From Corbicula japonica (Eukaryota; Mollusca; Bivalvia; Venerida; Cyrenidae), in contig JAZAYU010000176.1 in NCBI GenBank assembly GCA_038501625.1, positions 558,001 through 622,000 on the forward strand: 64,000 nucleotides of DNA. Reading direction: 5' to 3'. The notes beneath the pieces were generated by a model. The model searched no databases, had not been told where the DNA came from, and saw nothing but the letters and a program-made list of their open reading frames with translations. Shown one piece after another: positions 48,811 to 59,055 of this stretch (positions are counted from its first letter, which is position 1; each line of letters begins with the position of its first letter). The translations under genes and the position numbers were made by a program.

Positions 48811-50149
48811 CGAGGGGCATTAATAAAGTATTAATCAGTGTGATTGTCTAACGTTAATCCGAAAGAAATTTCTACATGTTATACATGTATGGAAAGCTTA
48901 GACTCTCCTCTACAGTTAAGTGCACGAGGAAACCGGGTAAAATCGTTACAGTGATTGAAATCTTCACTTGAATCAACCAAGGTCAGATACACTGCAGTTA
49001 AAATGGCAGACAAAGAGAACAAATTTCAAGATGAGCAAAGAGCTTATTGTAAAGTACGGGCATTGCTCGGCATTGCTGCACCTGATATTAAAGCAGACTT
49101 AGACAAGGTTTATGGGGACTGTGCTCTCTCGTATTCCACGGTTAGAAGGTGGGTTCGTCTTTTTAACTCTGGTAGGGAGGATATAAAAGATGAGGCCCGT
49201 CCTGGCTGTCCAGTGACCACAATGACTGACGAAAATATTGCCGCTGTTAAAAAAGCTGTGGAAGATGATGCCCGTTGTACAGTCGAGGAGATAAGTGATT
49301 TATGTGGCATTAATTCGTCATCAGTGTTTCAAATATTGACGCGCGCGTTAAAGCTACGCAAGGTTTGCGCCAGGTGGATACCCCACCTCCTCACTGATGA
49401 TCAAAAGCGCGAGCGCGTGCGAATAGCGTCCCAGCTGCTTGATACATACAAGAATGCTGACCAAAAACGCATGAATGAAATTGTGACTGGCGATGAAACG
49501 TGGGTATATTTTTATGAGCCTGACAGTAAACAAAAAAATAAGGTGTGGGTCGGTGAAAATGATGGATGGCCCCAAATTGCCCGTAGAGCTCGCACCTCAA
49601 AACGCATTATGTATGCATTATTTTTTGATTGCCAGGGAATGGTGGCTCGAATTCCTGTACCAGAAGGTAGAAGTGTTACGGGAACATTTTACCGAGATTT
49701 GGTACTTGCTGCTGTTGTATGCCACTTTACTGCAGACCGTCCCCGTACCGGCGTACGCGGAATCAAGCTCCTGCATGACAACGCACCGGCCCACAAGTCA
49801 GCGGTGGTAACGTCGTATCTAAGCGTCAACAACATTGACACTTTACCACACGCTCCATATAGCCCTGATCTTGCTCCATGCGATTTTTGGTGAAATCCCT
49901 TTATTAAGAACTACATGAGAGGTCGATGTTTTGAATCTCGGCACGCCGTCGGCAGCGCGCTTTTCCAGTGTCTTAACACAATACCCAAAGAAGCATTCCG
50001 AAAAGCATTTTCTGATTGGATTAAACACTCGGAAAAGTGCATACAAGTCAAAGGGGAATACTTCGAAGGGTTGATCTAAAAATGTAAGCAGAAATATTAC
50101 GTATACAACTACAGCGCAACACTGATTAATACTTTATAAATGCCCCTCG
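48811..50149 (+). mobile_element. mariner element, 1.34 kb, nearly intact
   Basis: Inverted ends CGAGGGGCATTAATAAAGTA and a right end that inverts to CGAGGGGCATTTATAAAGTA, continuing through TTAATCAGTGT, flanked by TA on both sides (48809-48810, 50150-50151). The length is normal for mariner. It contains one transposase gene with a single nonsense codon. Confidence 0.93.
49003..50079 (+). pseudogene. mariner transposase with one in-frame TGA
   Basis: Cut-and-paste transposase of the Tc1/mariner superfamily. From Met at 49003 (MADKENKFQ) the frame holds an N-terminal helix-turn-helix region (SYSTVRRWVRLFNSGREDI), a second helix-turn-helix (TVEEISDLCGINSSSVFQIL) and the catalytic core: TGDETWVYFY, LLHDNAPAHKSAV and YSPDLAPCDFW. 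The second and third Asp are separated by 34 residues, the D,D34D spacing of mariner. TGA at 49891-49893 immediately after DFW replaces a sense codon. The same frame continues for 61 further codons (NYMRGRCFESRHAV ... EYFEGLI) to TAA at 50077-50079. All three catalytic Asp precede the TGA. No frameshift was seen, so the copy is young. Confidence 0.93.
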
Positions 50150-51773
50150 TATATTCCTATTAAAACTAATGTAAATGGAAGTATCAAAGGGCCATAACTT
50201 CTGAACGGAACATGTAAGAGCAAAACCCAACCTTTATGCACAACAACATATCAGGCCAAGCATTGTGGTAAAGTTTCATCAAATTCCCAGCAGAGGTGTA
50301 GGAGGAGTTGCATTCACAAGATATATTCCTATTAAAACTAATGTAAATGGAATTATCAAAGGGCCATAACTTCTGAACGGAACATGTAAGAGCAAAACCC
50401 AACCTTTATGCACAACAACATATCAGGCCAAGCATTGTGGTCAAGTTTCATTAAATTCCCACTAGTAGTGTAGGAGTTGTGTTCACGAGATATACTCCTA
50501 TTAAAACTAATGTAAATGGAAGTATCAAAGGGCCATAACTTCTGAACGGAACATGTAAGAGCGAAACCCCACCTTTATGCACAACAACACATCAGGCCAA
50601 GCATTGTGGTCAAGTTTCATTAAATTCCCACCAGTAGTGTAGGAGGAGTGTGGTTCACGAGAATATCGGACGGACGGACGGACGGACGGATGGACGGACG
50701 GACGGACAGGAGCAACTCTTAATGCCCGTCGCCATTTCATGGCGGGGGCATAAAAATATTGAAACTGGAGTTATCATTCTTGTCATAATAGATGGCATTG
50801 TTCATGCTGATGATATATTCCAAGTATGAAGTGAATAGGACAAGTACTTTCAAAGTTAAAGTCAACATTAAGTTTCATGTTAAAGTTGCATTTGAAAGGG
50901 GCATAACTAAAAAAATATTGAAACTTGAGTTATCATTCTTGTTGTCACAGATGGCATTGTTCAAGCTGATGATATATTCCAAGTACGAAGTGAATAATAC
51001 AAGTACTTTCAAAGTTATAGGAAACTTTAAGTTTCATGATAAAGTTGCATTTGAAAGGGGCATAATTCAAAAAATATTAAAACTGGAGTTATCTTTCTTG
51101 TCCTCACAGATGGCATTATTCATGCTGATGATATATTCCAAGTACGAATTGAATAGGACAAGTACTTTCAAAGTTATAGGCAACATTAAGTTTCAGGTTA
51201 AAGTTGCATTTGAAAGGGGCATAACTAAAAAAAAAATTTGAAACTTGAGTTATCATTCTTGTCGTCACAGATGGCATTGTTCATGCTGATGATATATTCG
51301 AAGTATGAAGTGAATAGGACAAGTACTTTCAAAGTTATAGGCAACATTAAGTTTCAGGTTAAAGTTGCATTTGAAAGGGGCATAACTCAAAAATTATTGA
51401 AACTGGGGTTATCATTCTTGTCACCACAGATGGCATTGTTTGTGCTGATGATATATTCCAAGAATGAAGTGAAAAGGTCAAGTACTTTCAAAGTTATAGG
51501 CAACATTAAGTTTCAGATTAAAGTTGCATAAGAAAGGGGCATAACTCAAAAAATATTGAAACTGGAGTTATCATTCTTGTTGTCACAGATGGCATTGTTC
51601 TTGCTGATGATATATTCCAAGTATGAAGTGAATTGGACAAGTACTTTCAAAGTTATAGGCAACATTAAGTTTCAGATTAAAGTTGGGGGACTACCGGACG
51701 ACGGCACCAACGACGACGACACCCCCGGACAATAGGATCCCTATGTGTCTACCTGCTATCGCAGGCGACACAA

Positions 51774-52600
51774 AATATCTCATTTTGAGTGGAGCAGAGG
51801 TGGGATACAATCATCAAGCTGGACCACCCGACCCGCCCCTTGAAATGATAGTAAGAGTTCTTTTTAGATCAGAAATGTAAGAAATAAAACACAAAAAAAA
51901 TGTTGGTTGGAGTGCAGGTGGGGGTGCAGTTTATTGATCACAGACATCTAGGAAGCAATCCCAGGTTGCTCTTTTATAATTAAGCTAACCACACATTAAG
52001 TTTGGTGTCAACATGTCAAGGCAAACATAAGTTATCACGCAGAAATGAATTTCTTATTTTACCAACAGTGACTTTGACCTTGATCACAGACACCTGGGTA
52101 GCAATCCCAAGCTGCCTATTGATATAACCCATAAACCAAGTTTGGCGTCAATAGGAAATTTTGCGTCAAGAGAAATCTTTCACAAAAAATTAAACACAAT
52201 TCAAAGTAAAAACAGGGGGCAATACTTTGGTAAAAATACAGTCAGTGTTTATGAAACTTCTCCTGATAATTGGTATTGTGATGTCAGACAATTAAGTTAA
52301 GTGTCAAAGCTCTATCTTGAAAAGTTACTGAGAAAAAGACAACTTGCACAAAAAACTTAACAAAAATTCGGAGTGAAAAAGGGGCATAACTTTCCCAAAA
52401 CATAGTCAGGGGTTATGAAACTTGTCCTGATAATTGGTATTGTGATGATAGAAAACTATGTTAGGTTTCAAAGCTATAGCTTGAACGGTTAAGACAACTT
52501 TCACAAAAAACTTAACAAATGTTGATTGATGCCCACTCACCCAGCAACCTTTTCTAATAATTGGGATTTTTCTAGACAACATGTTTAAAAAAAAGTTAAA
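51774..52600. repeat. diverged copy of the 28.6-30.6 kb dispersed repeat
   Basis: GTGGGATACAATCATCAAGC and GACCCGCCCCTTGAAA parallel the sequence at about 29200-29240. ACAGACACCTGGGTAGCAAT and CCCAAGCTGCC match the 145-bp monomers. TAGTCAGGGGTTATGAAACT parallels 30217-30240. Within a SUCLA2 intron. Confidence 0.6.
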
Positions 52601-53040
52601 ACTCGTCTAATTTAGCAGTTAGCAAGAGTTGAAAATGTCTTTTTCAAAGTTAAACAACTTGTCAGGTCACCAAAGTTTTCATACTTGATTTTCTTGGCAC
52701 AACTCTCACAAAAAACAATATCTGAAATATTGGGTTTCCTGAGCTAGATTTCCCTCTATTTTATTATACTCTGCTAGCCAGTCCCTATTCTACTCATTTT
52801 TAGTACTCTTTTCTAGTAATTTGATACAAAAACTTAACTTTTGGAACATGATTTCTTGTAGCTGATAAAGATTTCAATGGACAATCAGTGTCTTCAATAG
52901 AGGTTGCCAAATAGCAAAAAATTTGATTCATTGAAATAAATTTTATCAGGTAGTCAAATCCATTATAAAAAAAAAAAGAAACATGGAAATTTGTGAGATA
53001 AAAAGATCACAAATATATAGTAGTTTGGGTTGTATTAATG

Positions 53041-53289
53041 TCATATGGGGCGCGTCACGGGAAATGGTACCTTCAGTCTTTGAAATGACGTCATAAATTT
53101 GAGCAGACGACATTATTTATCATGCACTTCGCGTTAAAAATATCATTTGATTGTCAAAATGTGTAACAAAATCACATTTTAGTTATAAGAAATTGATTTA
53201 TAGTTGTCAGTTCTTTCTTAATTTATTAAAAACTAAAATATCACTAAAAATGTCCGAAGGTACCTTTTCCCGCGATGCGCCCCATATGA
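53041..53289. mobile_element. MITE with ~33-bp TIRs
   Basis: TCATATGGGGCGCGTCACGG continuing GAAATGGTACCTTC is inverted at 53257-53289 with few mismatches. The interior is AT-rich. No target duplication is evident. Confidence 0.75.
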
Positions 53290-53776
53290 CTGTCTAGACA
53301 TGTACCAAATTGAGAATTCTTGCAAAAACACAAATTTGCACCCATGAATATAAATCAGCATTCATCACTACGTGGTTGGCTGGCCTGCAACATGCAAACT
53401 GGGCGACCACACTCCTCATAATTCATTTAAACATTACCAATTATTTTTATAAAATGTCTGTTATATGAATAAACTATTGTTTTATAATAATACACTGAAA
53501 CAGAATATTGATATTGTTGGCTTATTGATGTTTCTTCATGCAAAATGGTTAACATATGAACTGCACAAGCTTGATATGAAATGATGAAAGATTTTTAGAA
53601 TTTTTGCACAACATTCAACCTAATTTGAAATAAATACCTTGACATAAATTCAAGAATTTTTAACTTCATAAAGAGAATAACTGTGAAGTTACTTCACATA
53701 AAGTTATGTGACTTGATGGAAATGACAGCGGGCATGACTGAGGAAATATCATGAAAACACACAATTTTTGTTATAA

Positions 53777-54003
53777 CCCTTTCCTCCATATATACACCTT
53801 TTTAAGCGTGTGCGACTTGTGTAGATCCAGATCACATTTATGCCTTCTGATCAGGATCTGCACTGGTCACATTTTGGTCAAAAATGACCTAAGAAATCAA
53901 AATGCAAACAGTGCAGATCCTGATCAGATGGCACAGATGTGCCGGCTAATCTGGTCTACACTGGTCGCACATGCGTAAAAATGTTTATTTATGGAGGAAA
54001 GGG
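53777..54003. mobile_element. palindromic TTAA-type MITE, copy M1
   Basis: Ends CCCTTTCCTCCATATATAC and GGAGGAAAGGG. The interior is inverted copies of GTAGATCCAGATCA / TGATCAGGATCTGCACTGGT. Family member of M2-M6. Flanks ATAA and TTTAAA. Confidence 0.85.
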
Positions 54004-54107
54004 TTTAAACCAATTTACAGCAGAATCTACACCTTCCAATTAAAAAGAAACATAACCAGCTGTCACAAGACTTACCAAAGAAGAGTGGGTATCCAATTAA
54101 AACGTAA

Positions 54108-54352
54108 CCCTTTCCTCCATATATACACATTTTTACGCATGTGCCACCAGTGTAGATCCAGATCAGACGGCACAGATCTGGCACATCTGTGCCGTCTGAT
54201 CAGAATTTGCACTGGTCATATTTTAGTCAGAAATAACCAAATGAATCAAAAAGCAAACAGTTTAGATCCTGATCAGACGGCAAGGATGTGCCGGCTTATC
54301 TGGATCTAAACTGTTCTCCCATGCAATAAAGGTGTGTCTATGGGGGAAAGGG
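54108..54352. mobile_element. palindromic TTAA-type MITE, copy M2
   Basis: Same family as M1, with CCCTTTCCTCCATATATACA at the left and GGGGGAAAGGG-TTAA at the right. Contains back-to-back CAGACGGCACAGATCTGGCA and CATCTGTGCCGTCTGATCAG. Confidence 0.85.
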
Positions 54353-54966
54353 TTAAATAACAGCAGTGTTATGCAATATGTTTTCAAGTAAAGACTTGAG
54401 TAAACACAGATTTAAATAGAAAGGTTTAAAGGAGATATTATTTTACTTTACCAAATTTGAAACAAAACACTTGTAAATCTTATTCCTTTGTTTATAATAT
54501 TTAAAAGAATTAAAAAAGAAATGCATACAAGTCAGTAATATAATGAACATCTCCATGATATGAGTGAGTTCCATCAGCAACTGTATTAACAAAGCAAGAC
54601 ACAGATCTGTCAACGCTATTCTAAATACAGACTAAACTTCAACAGCTAGTCAGACTATGGTCATGATTCTGAGAGCCTCTGCGAAAAGCAAACAAGAGAA
54701 ATCATACTATAGTTTGGCTACTATGATTGTGCTTTAATCATAGTTACAAAGTATCTGTTGTTGATCAAATTTACGCTATAAATTTGCGTCAGTCAATTCA
54801 TTGTTGACAGTTATACTTTACACAAATCTATAAACTGAATTTAATAACTGAATAATGAAAAATGTAGATTCTCAACTACGTGCAGGCCTAACTGAGTCTA
54901 CACCTGACTTGTATACTTTAACAAGTGTTCAGTTGTAAAATCTGGTGTAGAATTAGATACTCTGAA
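54353..54966. other. SUCLA2 intron, no feature recognised
   Basis: AT-rich intron between MITE M2 and alternative exon 6a. If 6a is used as a last exon, its 3' UTR would lie here. I saw no repeat. Confidence 0.35.
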
Positions 54967-55031
54967 TTACACAGGAAACATTATTTTACTTGTTGCTGCT
55001 AAAATAGCCTTAGCTTCTTCAGCACCCGTAC
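54967..55031 (-). CDS. SUCLA2: SUCLA2 alternative exon 6a with in-frame stop
   Basis: After acceptor TGTGACATAAAATGC-type sequence (TATGTCACAG|GTACGG) the phase-1 frame reads (G)TGAEEAKAILAATSKIMFPV and then TAA (54967-54969). Residues align with exon 6b (TRVEDAKAILAASPLRMFAS), so this is a diverged duplicate of 6b. It can act as an alternative last exon giving a protein about 33 residues shorter, or splice from an internal AACAA|GTAAAAT donor. The missing part includes the DDLD segment and the ELPI tail. It could instead be a dead relic; the intact acceptor, phase and 19 sensible codons argue against full decay. Confidence 0.65.
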
Positions 55032-55926
55032 CTGTGACATAAAATGCAACTATTACAAATGTTTATATACATGTAGTAACTAAAATTCAGCCTAGCCATT
55101 TCAATAAAGAGTTACATTACACTTGTCAATGATTATCTTTAAACGGCGAATTATCGTTAATTTGATCTCAACTATAGATCAGTCTAGGCTTAAAGTAATG
55201 GTAGCATTGTAGCATTTAATCCTTAATTTCATGTTCTCATTTGTCCAAGATCTTTGCTTTTAACATTTACTGACTGAGTCAGACATGATTTTGATTTCCC
55301 TGTTCATTTCCAAATAAATCTTCTAATTCTAAAGTGAACTTTGACACAGATGGTCTGACGTAAAATGATCTGGGTCCTCTACTGATTATGTCTAACTATT
55401 TTTCTTTACTCTTCCAGCTTTTCTTTACATATGAATAATAAACATATATCATTGATTTGTGCCAAGTTTTATTAAACTGCATTTTGCTTTAGGGAGACTT
55501 GGATAAATTTTTTTATCAGTGACACTGTAATGACAAACTGCTATAGCACCTTAAAGAGATTCCACATCTAGGAATCTAATCTACATAAAAAATAAAAAAA
55601 CAAACACCTTTTTTATACTCCAAAGCAAGGTTCAACAAAAAATTCTGTCTGGCAGCCAGACTATTACATTCTCAGGTATTGACCCATGAAACATACCAAA
55701 TTATTGGACAGTAAAGAACATGTATGTTTATAAATAATCTACATGCGAGTTTTTTTATTTAATCATTATCGCCTTTTGTAGTCTGCCAATGTAAGTTATT
55801 ATCAAACATTTGAGAAATTCTCAGACTCTGCCTTAAGTTGATTTTCAGGTTGCTGAAATCATGTATTGACCTCCTTAATACACAGTAATTGTATTCTTCA
55901 AAATTATGCAAAATGATTGGCTATAA
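55032..55926. other. SUCLA2 intron, no feature recognised
   Basis: AT-rich intron upstream of exon 6a with no repeat or exon that I can support. Confidence 0.35.
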
Positions 55927-56028
55927 ATATATAGTTAAGCATATTTATGACCTTAACATGGCAGCCTCCGCTGCAATTCTTGTTGTAGGAAGAATAAGCT
56001 TACCTTGTAATCTAACACAGTAGCTGTA
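55927..56028 (-). pseudogene. partial duplicate of the 3' end and donor of SUCLA2 exon 5
   Basis: About 100 bp (plus: AGTTAAGCATATTTATGACC, TTAACATGGCAGCC ... AGCTTACCTTGTAATCTAAC) repeats the intron-donor-exon end at 56351-56450. Only the last exon codons (GTTAGATTACAAG) and the GTAAGCTT donor are retained; upstream coding sequence is missing. A decoy donor without exon definition. Confidence 0.75.
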
Positions 56029-56077
56029 TTCAACTTTAAAATTACCTTATGTAAAAAGATTGGCTATAAAAAGTATA

Positions 56078-56288
56078 CACTCTTTATTATCAAATTTTCG
56101 AACCCGTGTTCTTTTTCAAGAAAAATACAGAAAAACAACAATACGCTTTCAACATGGATATAACTTAAAACTGAATAATTCAAATTTTCATAATTTGAAA
56201 TTGAATTATATTAAAATTCTTTAACGGAATAATTTCTGTATTTATCTTGAAAAAGAACACAGGTTCGAAAATTCGATAATAAAGAGTG
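56078..56288. mobile_element. 211-bp long-palindrome MITE (TA TSD)
   Basis: Arms CACTCTTTATTATCAAATTT, then TCGAACCCGTGTTCTTTTTC, are inverted at 56230-56288. TA at 56076-56077 and 56289-56290. It sits between exon 5 and its donor duplicate. Confidence 0.85.
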
Positions 56289-56431
56289 TAAATTATTTAT
56301 AAATTATATAACTGACTTCCCTTTTGGAAGATTTTATGTAATTGTGACATAAATGTATATATAGTTAAGCATGTTTATGACCTTAACATGGCAGCCTAAA
56401 CTGCAGTTGTTGTTGTAGTAAGATAGCTTAC

Positions 56432-56552
56432 CTTGTAATCTAACAACAATGGGTATTTTAAGATCTAGAGTCTCTCCGGCCTGTACAATGCCCTGAGCAA
56501 TGACATCACACCTCATTATTCCTCCAAATATGTTCACCAATATTGCGTGCAC
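56432..56552 (-). CDS. SUCLA2: SUCLA2 exon 5 of the window
   Basis: 121 nt, acceptor CACTTGCAG|GTGCAC, donor TTACAAG|GTAAGC, phase 0 in and phase 1 out. It encodes [20 protein letters not shown], then [20 protein letters not shown]. The NIFGGIxRCDxIAxGI block is shared with bacterial SucC and belongs to the CoA/phosphohistidine-contacting ligase domain. The RCDVIA version fits the ADP-forming subunit rather than the GDP-forming one (NCAIIA). Confidence 0.95.
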
Positions 56553-57174
56553 CTGCAAGTGTATGGAAATCCATTGAGTAACAAGAGCTCTTTGAGCAGA
56601 AAGCATTCCTGACTTTCCAAATAATTACTTTGAAACAAATGCATTTCTAAAGAAATTTATCTTCGAATTTGAAGAAAGAATTCAATTTAATAAGAGGTTG
56701 ATTAACAATTACTGACATTTAATATTTTCATATTTGTCGTGTTTGGTGGCTTTCAAAGTTCCCTTTTCATCTATTTAAACCAAATGTGTGACTTTCAACT
56801 TTGAGTAAGAGTCATGGTTCTTACACAAGTCAGTTACAAAAATCAAAGCACTGAAAGTGCTGGAAGCCAGTGGAGCGTAAACATAATCAAAATAAATCAA
56901 ATTCCAGTTTTATTTCAGCCATTTAGGATTTACTGAAAAGAATGAAGAATTAAACTCTAAGAACGTCCTATGGATGACATGTCATACGCTTGCAAAAATG
57001 TGGGTTGCCTATGTTGAATATCATATAAATATGTAACATAAGTTAAATTGCAGTAAAATTTTCACTGTAAATAAAAAATCAAACAAAGAAACCAATAACT
57101 TTCAGATTGAACTTCCACTGTTGACATTGACTTTGAATAAAGGTACAAACCTGACACAATGCTTTGTGTTTGTT
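56553..57174. other. SUCLA2 intron, no feature recognised
   Basis: AT-rich intron with nothing supported apart from the flanking exon and MITE. Confidence 0.35.
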
Positions 57175-57396
57175 CCACTATACGATCCTATCATAACATA
57201 GACCAACCCGCACATTTTTGTAGTGCCATATATCGAAACCATTAATTACAGAGACTGTTATCCATTCACGATGGGCAAAGAAGTTTGATCGAGGATCAAC
57301 TGGGTGAACTTGAGGTTTTATGCAGCAGTGTGCAATCTTTTTCATGGCACCAAGTATGTGCCGGGTGGTCTATATAATGATAGGATCGAATAGTGG
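57175..57396. mobile_element. 222-bp MITE with ~41-bp TIRs
   Basis: CCACTATACGATCCTATCAT, continuing AACATAGACCAACCCGCACAT, is inverted at 57356-57396 with a few mismatches. Target duplication not clear. Confidence 0.8.
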
Positions 57397-57696
57397 TAAA
57401 TCCATTATTTTGTTAGTTCTAACTAAGTTGTGTGTTTTAAAACATGTTGCCTTAACTTTATTAAACTTAGACTGAAACCAGTCTCAAATCTCAAGCTTCT
57501 ATTTCTGTGGTCAATTTCGAGACAGTGAGTAAATTCAACCAATCCAATTGCTGAGTTACTGAGATTGGTCTATTCCCAATTTATAACCTTAGGTCCAGGT
57601 TCAATATAATGCGCCTTAACAATGACCCAGTAACCTTTTACGGATAAGGAAATTACCAAGTTTTAACCAGCTGATAGGAAGAAAGTGTGCACGCAC

Positions 57697-57839
57697 CTTC
57701 GGGTCTGATGTAATGAGTCTAAATGCCTCTGTGACCTGTTTAGAGGTGGCACCGCCTCCCACATCCAAGAAATTGGCTGGCAATCCTCCATGCAGCTTAA
57801 TTATATCCATAGTGGCCATGGCTAATCCTGCACCATTTA
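57697..57839 (-). CDS. SUCLA2: SUCLA2 exon 4 of the window
   Basis: 143 nt, acceptor ACCTTTCAG|TAAATGG, donor CCGAAG|GTGCGT, phase 1 in and phase 0 out. It encodes (V)[38 protein letters not shown] and FRLITSDPK. These are the NGAGLAMxTMD and GGxPANFLDxGGGA motifs of the nucleotide-linked ligase domain, nearly invariant in the family. A second acceptor-like TTTCAG lies exactly 12 nt upstream. Confidence 0.96.
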
Positions 57840-58630
57840 CTGAAAGGTAAACTGAAAGGTATACTTGAGGCCTGTCTACAGTGGTCAGCACACTTTCATT
57901 GATATAAATGAAAATTATCAAAGTCTCTCCGTAGATCAATGCAATCATATACAATTAACAAGGCTGTCAGAAGGAAAGCAATATCCCACACCGCATTAGG
58001 GAATGTGGAATGGGTTATGGATGCTTAAAAGGAAATGTAAAAAAATAATTTGTTCAATTTTTGTATAAAAATTTTTAAATGCTGGGCTAACCATTATTTA
58101 ATGTGACTTTATGATCCATATAGAATAACAGGTTACTGTCTTACAATGTATTATAAAGTGTAATCAGGTGAGGCCAATATGGGGAGCGGAGGGGCGAGGC
58201 TCTGCCGAGGTCTTCCACCCCCATATTTGCCAAGCCTGATAACATGAATATCGCAAGACTGTAACATATCATTCTATTTATCATGCACTGAACTCTCATA
58301 TTTCGCATCTTAATGTCAATGTTGTGCTGCTCTATGCTAAATTCATCTTACAGGAGTTAATTGCCCAGAGTTATTGTGGAATAAACATTTGGCAAAGAGG
58401 AGCCATGATAGCAAACATCAGTTGTTTCCTCATACAGATCTATACTGGTCTTCAAAAGAACAGGGCTTACAGTAGACCTACTAAAGATTTGGCCGCACAG
58501 GAGATATAAGTCACATCCCAAAAGGAAAAGGGTTAAATAATAAAACTGTTAAAAATTAGTCACAAATTTTTTTTACAGAATTCATTGATCCTAAAAGATG
58601 GGGTAAAAACTATTCTCAGCAGTCACTGAC

Positions 58631-58792
58631 CTAAACAGCCAATGCTTCCATCCAGACCAATATAATTGAGATCGGAGGCGGCGGCTTGCTTTTCTCTCGG
58701 ATCTTCCTGTGACCAATCTCGCAGTCCGTAAATCTCCTTTTGTCTGTATGCTGCATTGTCATCAAAGTTCAGCTTGCAGTCCATGCAGTACA
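58631..58792 (-). CDS. SUCLA2: SUCLA2 exon 3 of the window
   Basis: 162 nt, acceptor CAATTTTAG|TGTACTGC, donor GTTTAG|GTCAGT, phase 1 in and out. It encodes (V)[40 protein letters not shown] and [13 protein letters not shown]. [12 protein letters not shown] is the Mg-nucleotide-site segment at the end of the ATP-grasp domain; [12 protein letters not shown] follows it in all family members. Confidence 0.96.
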
Positions 58793-58894
58793 CTAAAATT
58801 GATTTAAAAAATGGACATTGCAAATAACAGTTACATCAATGATCAAGTGCAAGTGGTTATTTATGGTTGCATATTTTACAAGCTCTACTCTTAA

Positions 58895-59055
58895 CCCTTT
58901 TCTCCATAGATACACCTTTATTGCATGGGCGAACAGTTTAGATCCACATCTGTGCCATCAGATCAGGATCTAAACTGTTCGCTTTTTTTATTTGTTATGT
59001 TATTTCTGACCAAAATGCGACCAGTGCAGATCCTGATCAGATGGCACGGATGTGC
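58895..59055. mobile_element. palindromic TTAA-type MITE, copy M3 (truncated)
   Basis: TTAA-CCCTTTTCTCCATAGATA start with the family interior. It is cut off at ATGGCACGGATGTGCGG. Confidence 0.8.

Larger units (their letters stand above)
47154..50752 (-). mobile_element. Helentron-like element H6, carrying a mariner
   Basis: Minus-strand 5' end TATGCCCCCGC, local hairpin CGCCATGAAATGGCG, then (CCGT)n. The 3' side has GCAGGGGCAT (one mismatch to the 5' motif), hairpin TGTCC-TAT-GGACA, AATTTCTAGT. Two core families: ~150-bp monomers with TGACCTTGACCTTGGACCTA (47400-48600) and ~165-bp monomers with GGGCCATAACTTCTGAACGG (50165-50660). Inserted in the A-run of an H7 monomer (GCATAACTCAA|AAATATTG). 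3.6 kb including the mariner. Confidence 0.78.
44889..51773 (-). mobile_element. Helentron-like composite H7 hosting H5, H6 and a mariner
   Basis: Minus-strand 5' end GTGTCGCCTGCG (51762-51773) with a local hairpin (GCGATAGC) and a GTCGTCG tract. Plausible 3' end at 44889-44925: GGCGACACAT, 16-nt palindrome GTGTTCCGCGGAACAC, ATTCTAGT. The core is ~157-bp monomers (CACAGATGGCATTGTTCATG, AAGTACTTTCAAAGTTATAG) at 46960-47150 and 50753-51690, interrupted by H6. A degenerate second 3'-like end near 46785 (GAACACATGTGTCA) makes the true left boundary uncertain. Confidence 0.55.

Noticed and set aside
50792..51531. 149- and 97-codon frames (repeated MALFMLMIYSKYEVNRTSTF) as a repeat protein
   Set aside because: The period equals the ~157-bp H7 monomer, and the frame is broken by A-run length changes; best explained as non-coding core repeats.
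56334..56450. SUCLG2 (GDP-forming) instead of SUCLA2
   Set aside because: [21 protein letters not shown] and the ELPI ending fit the ADP-forming subunit.
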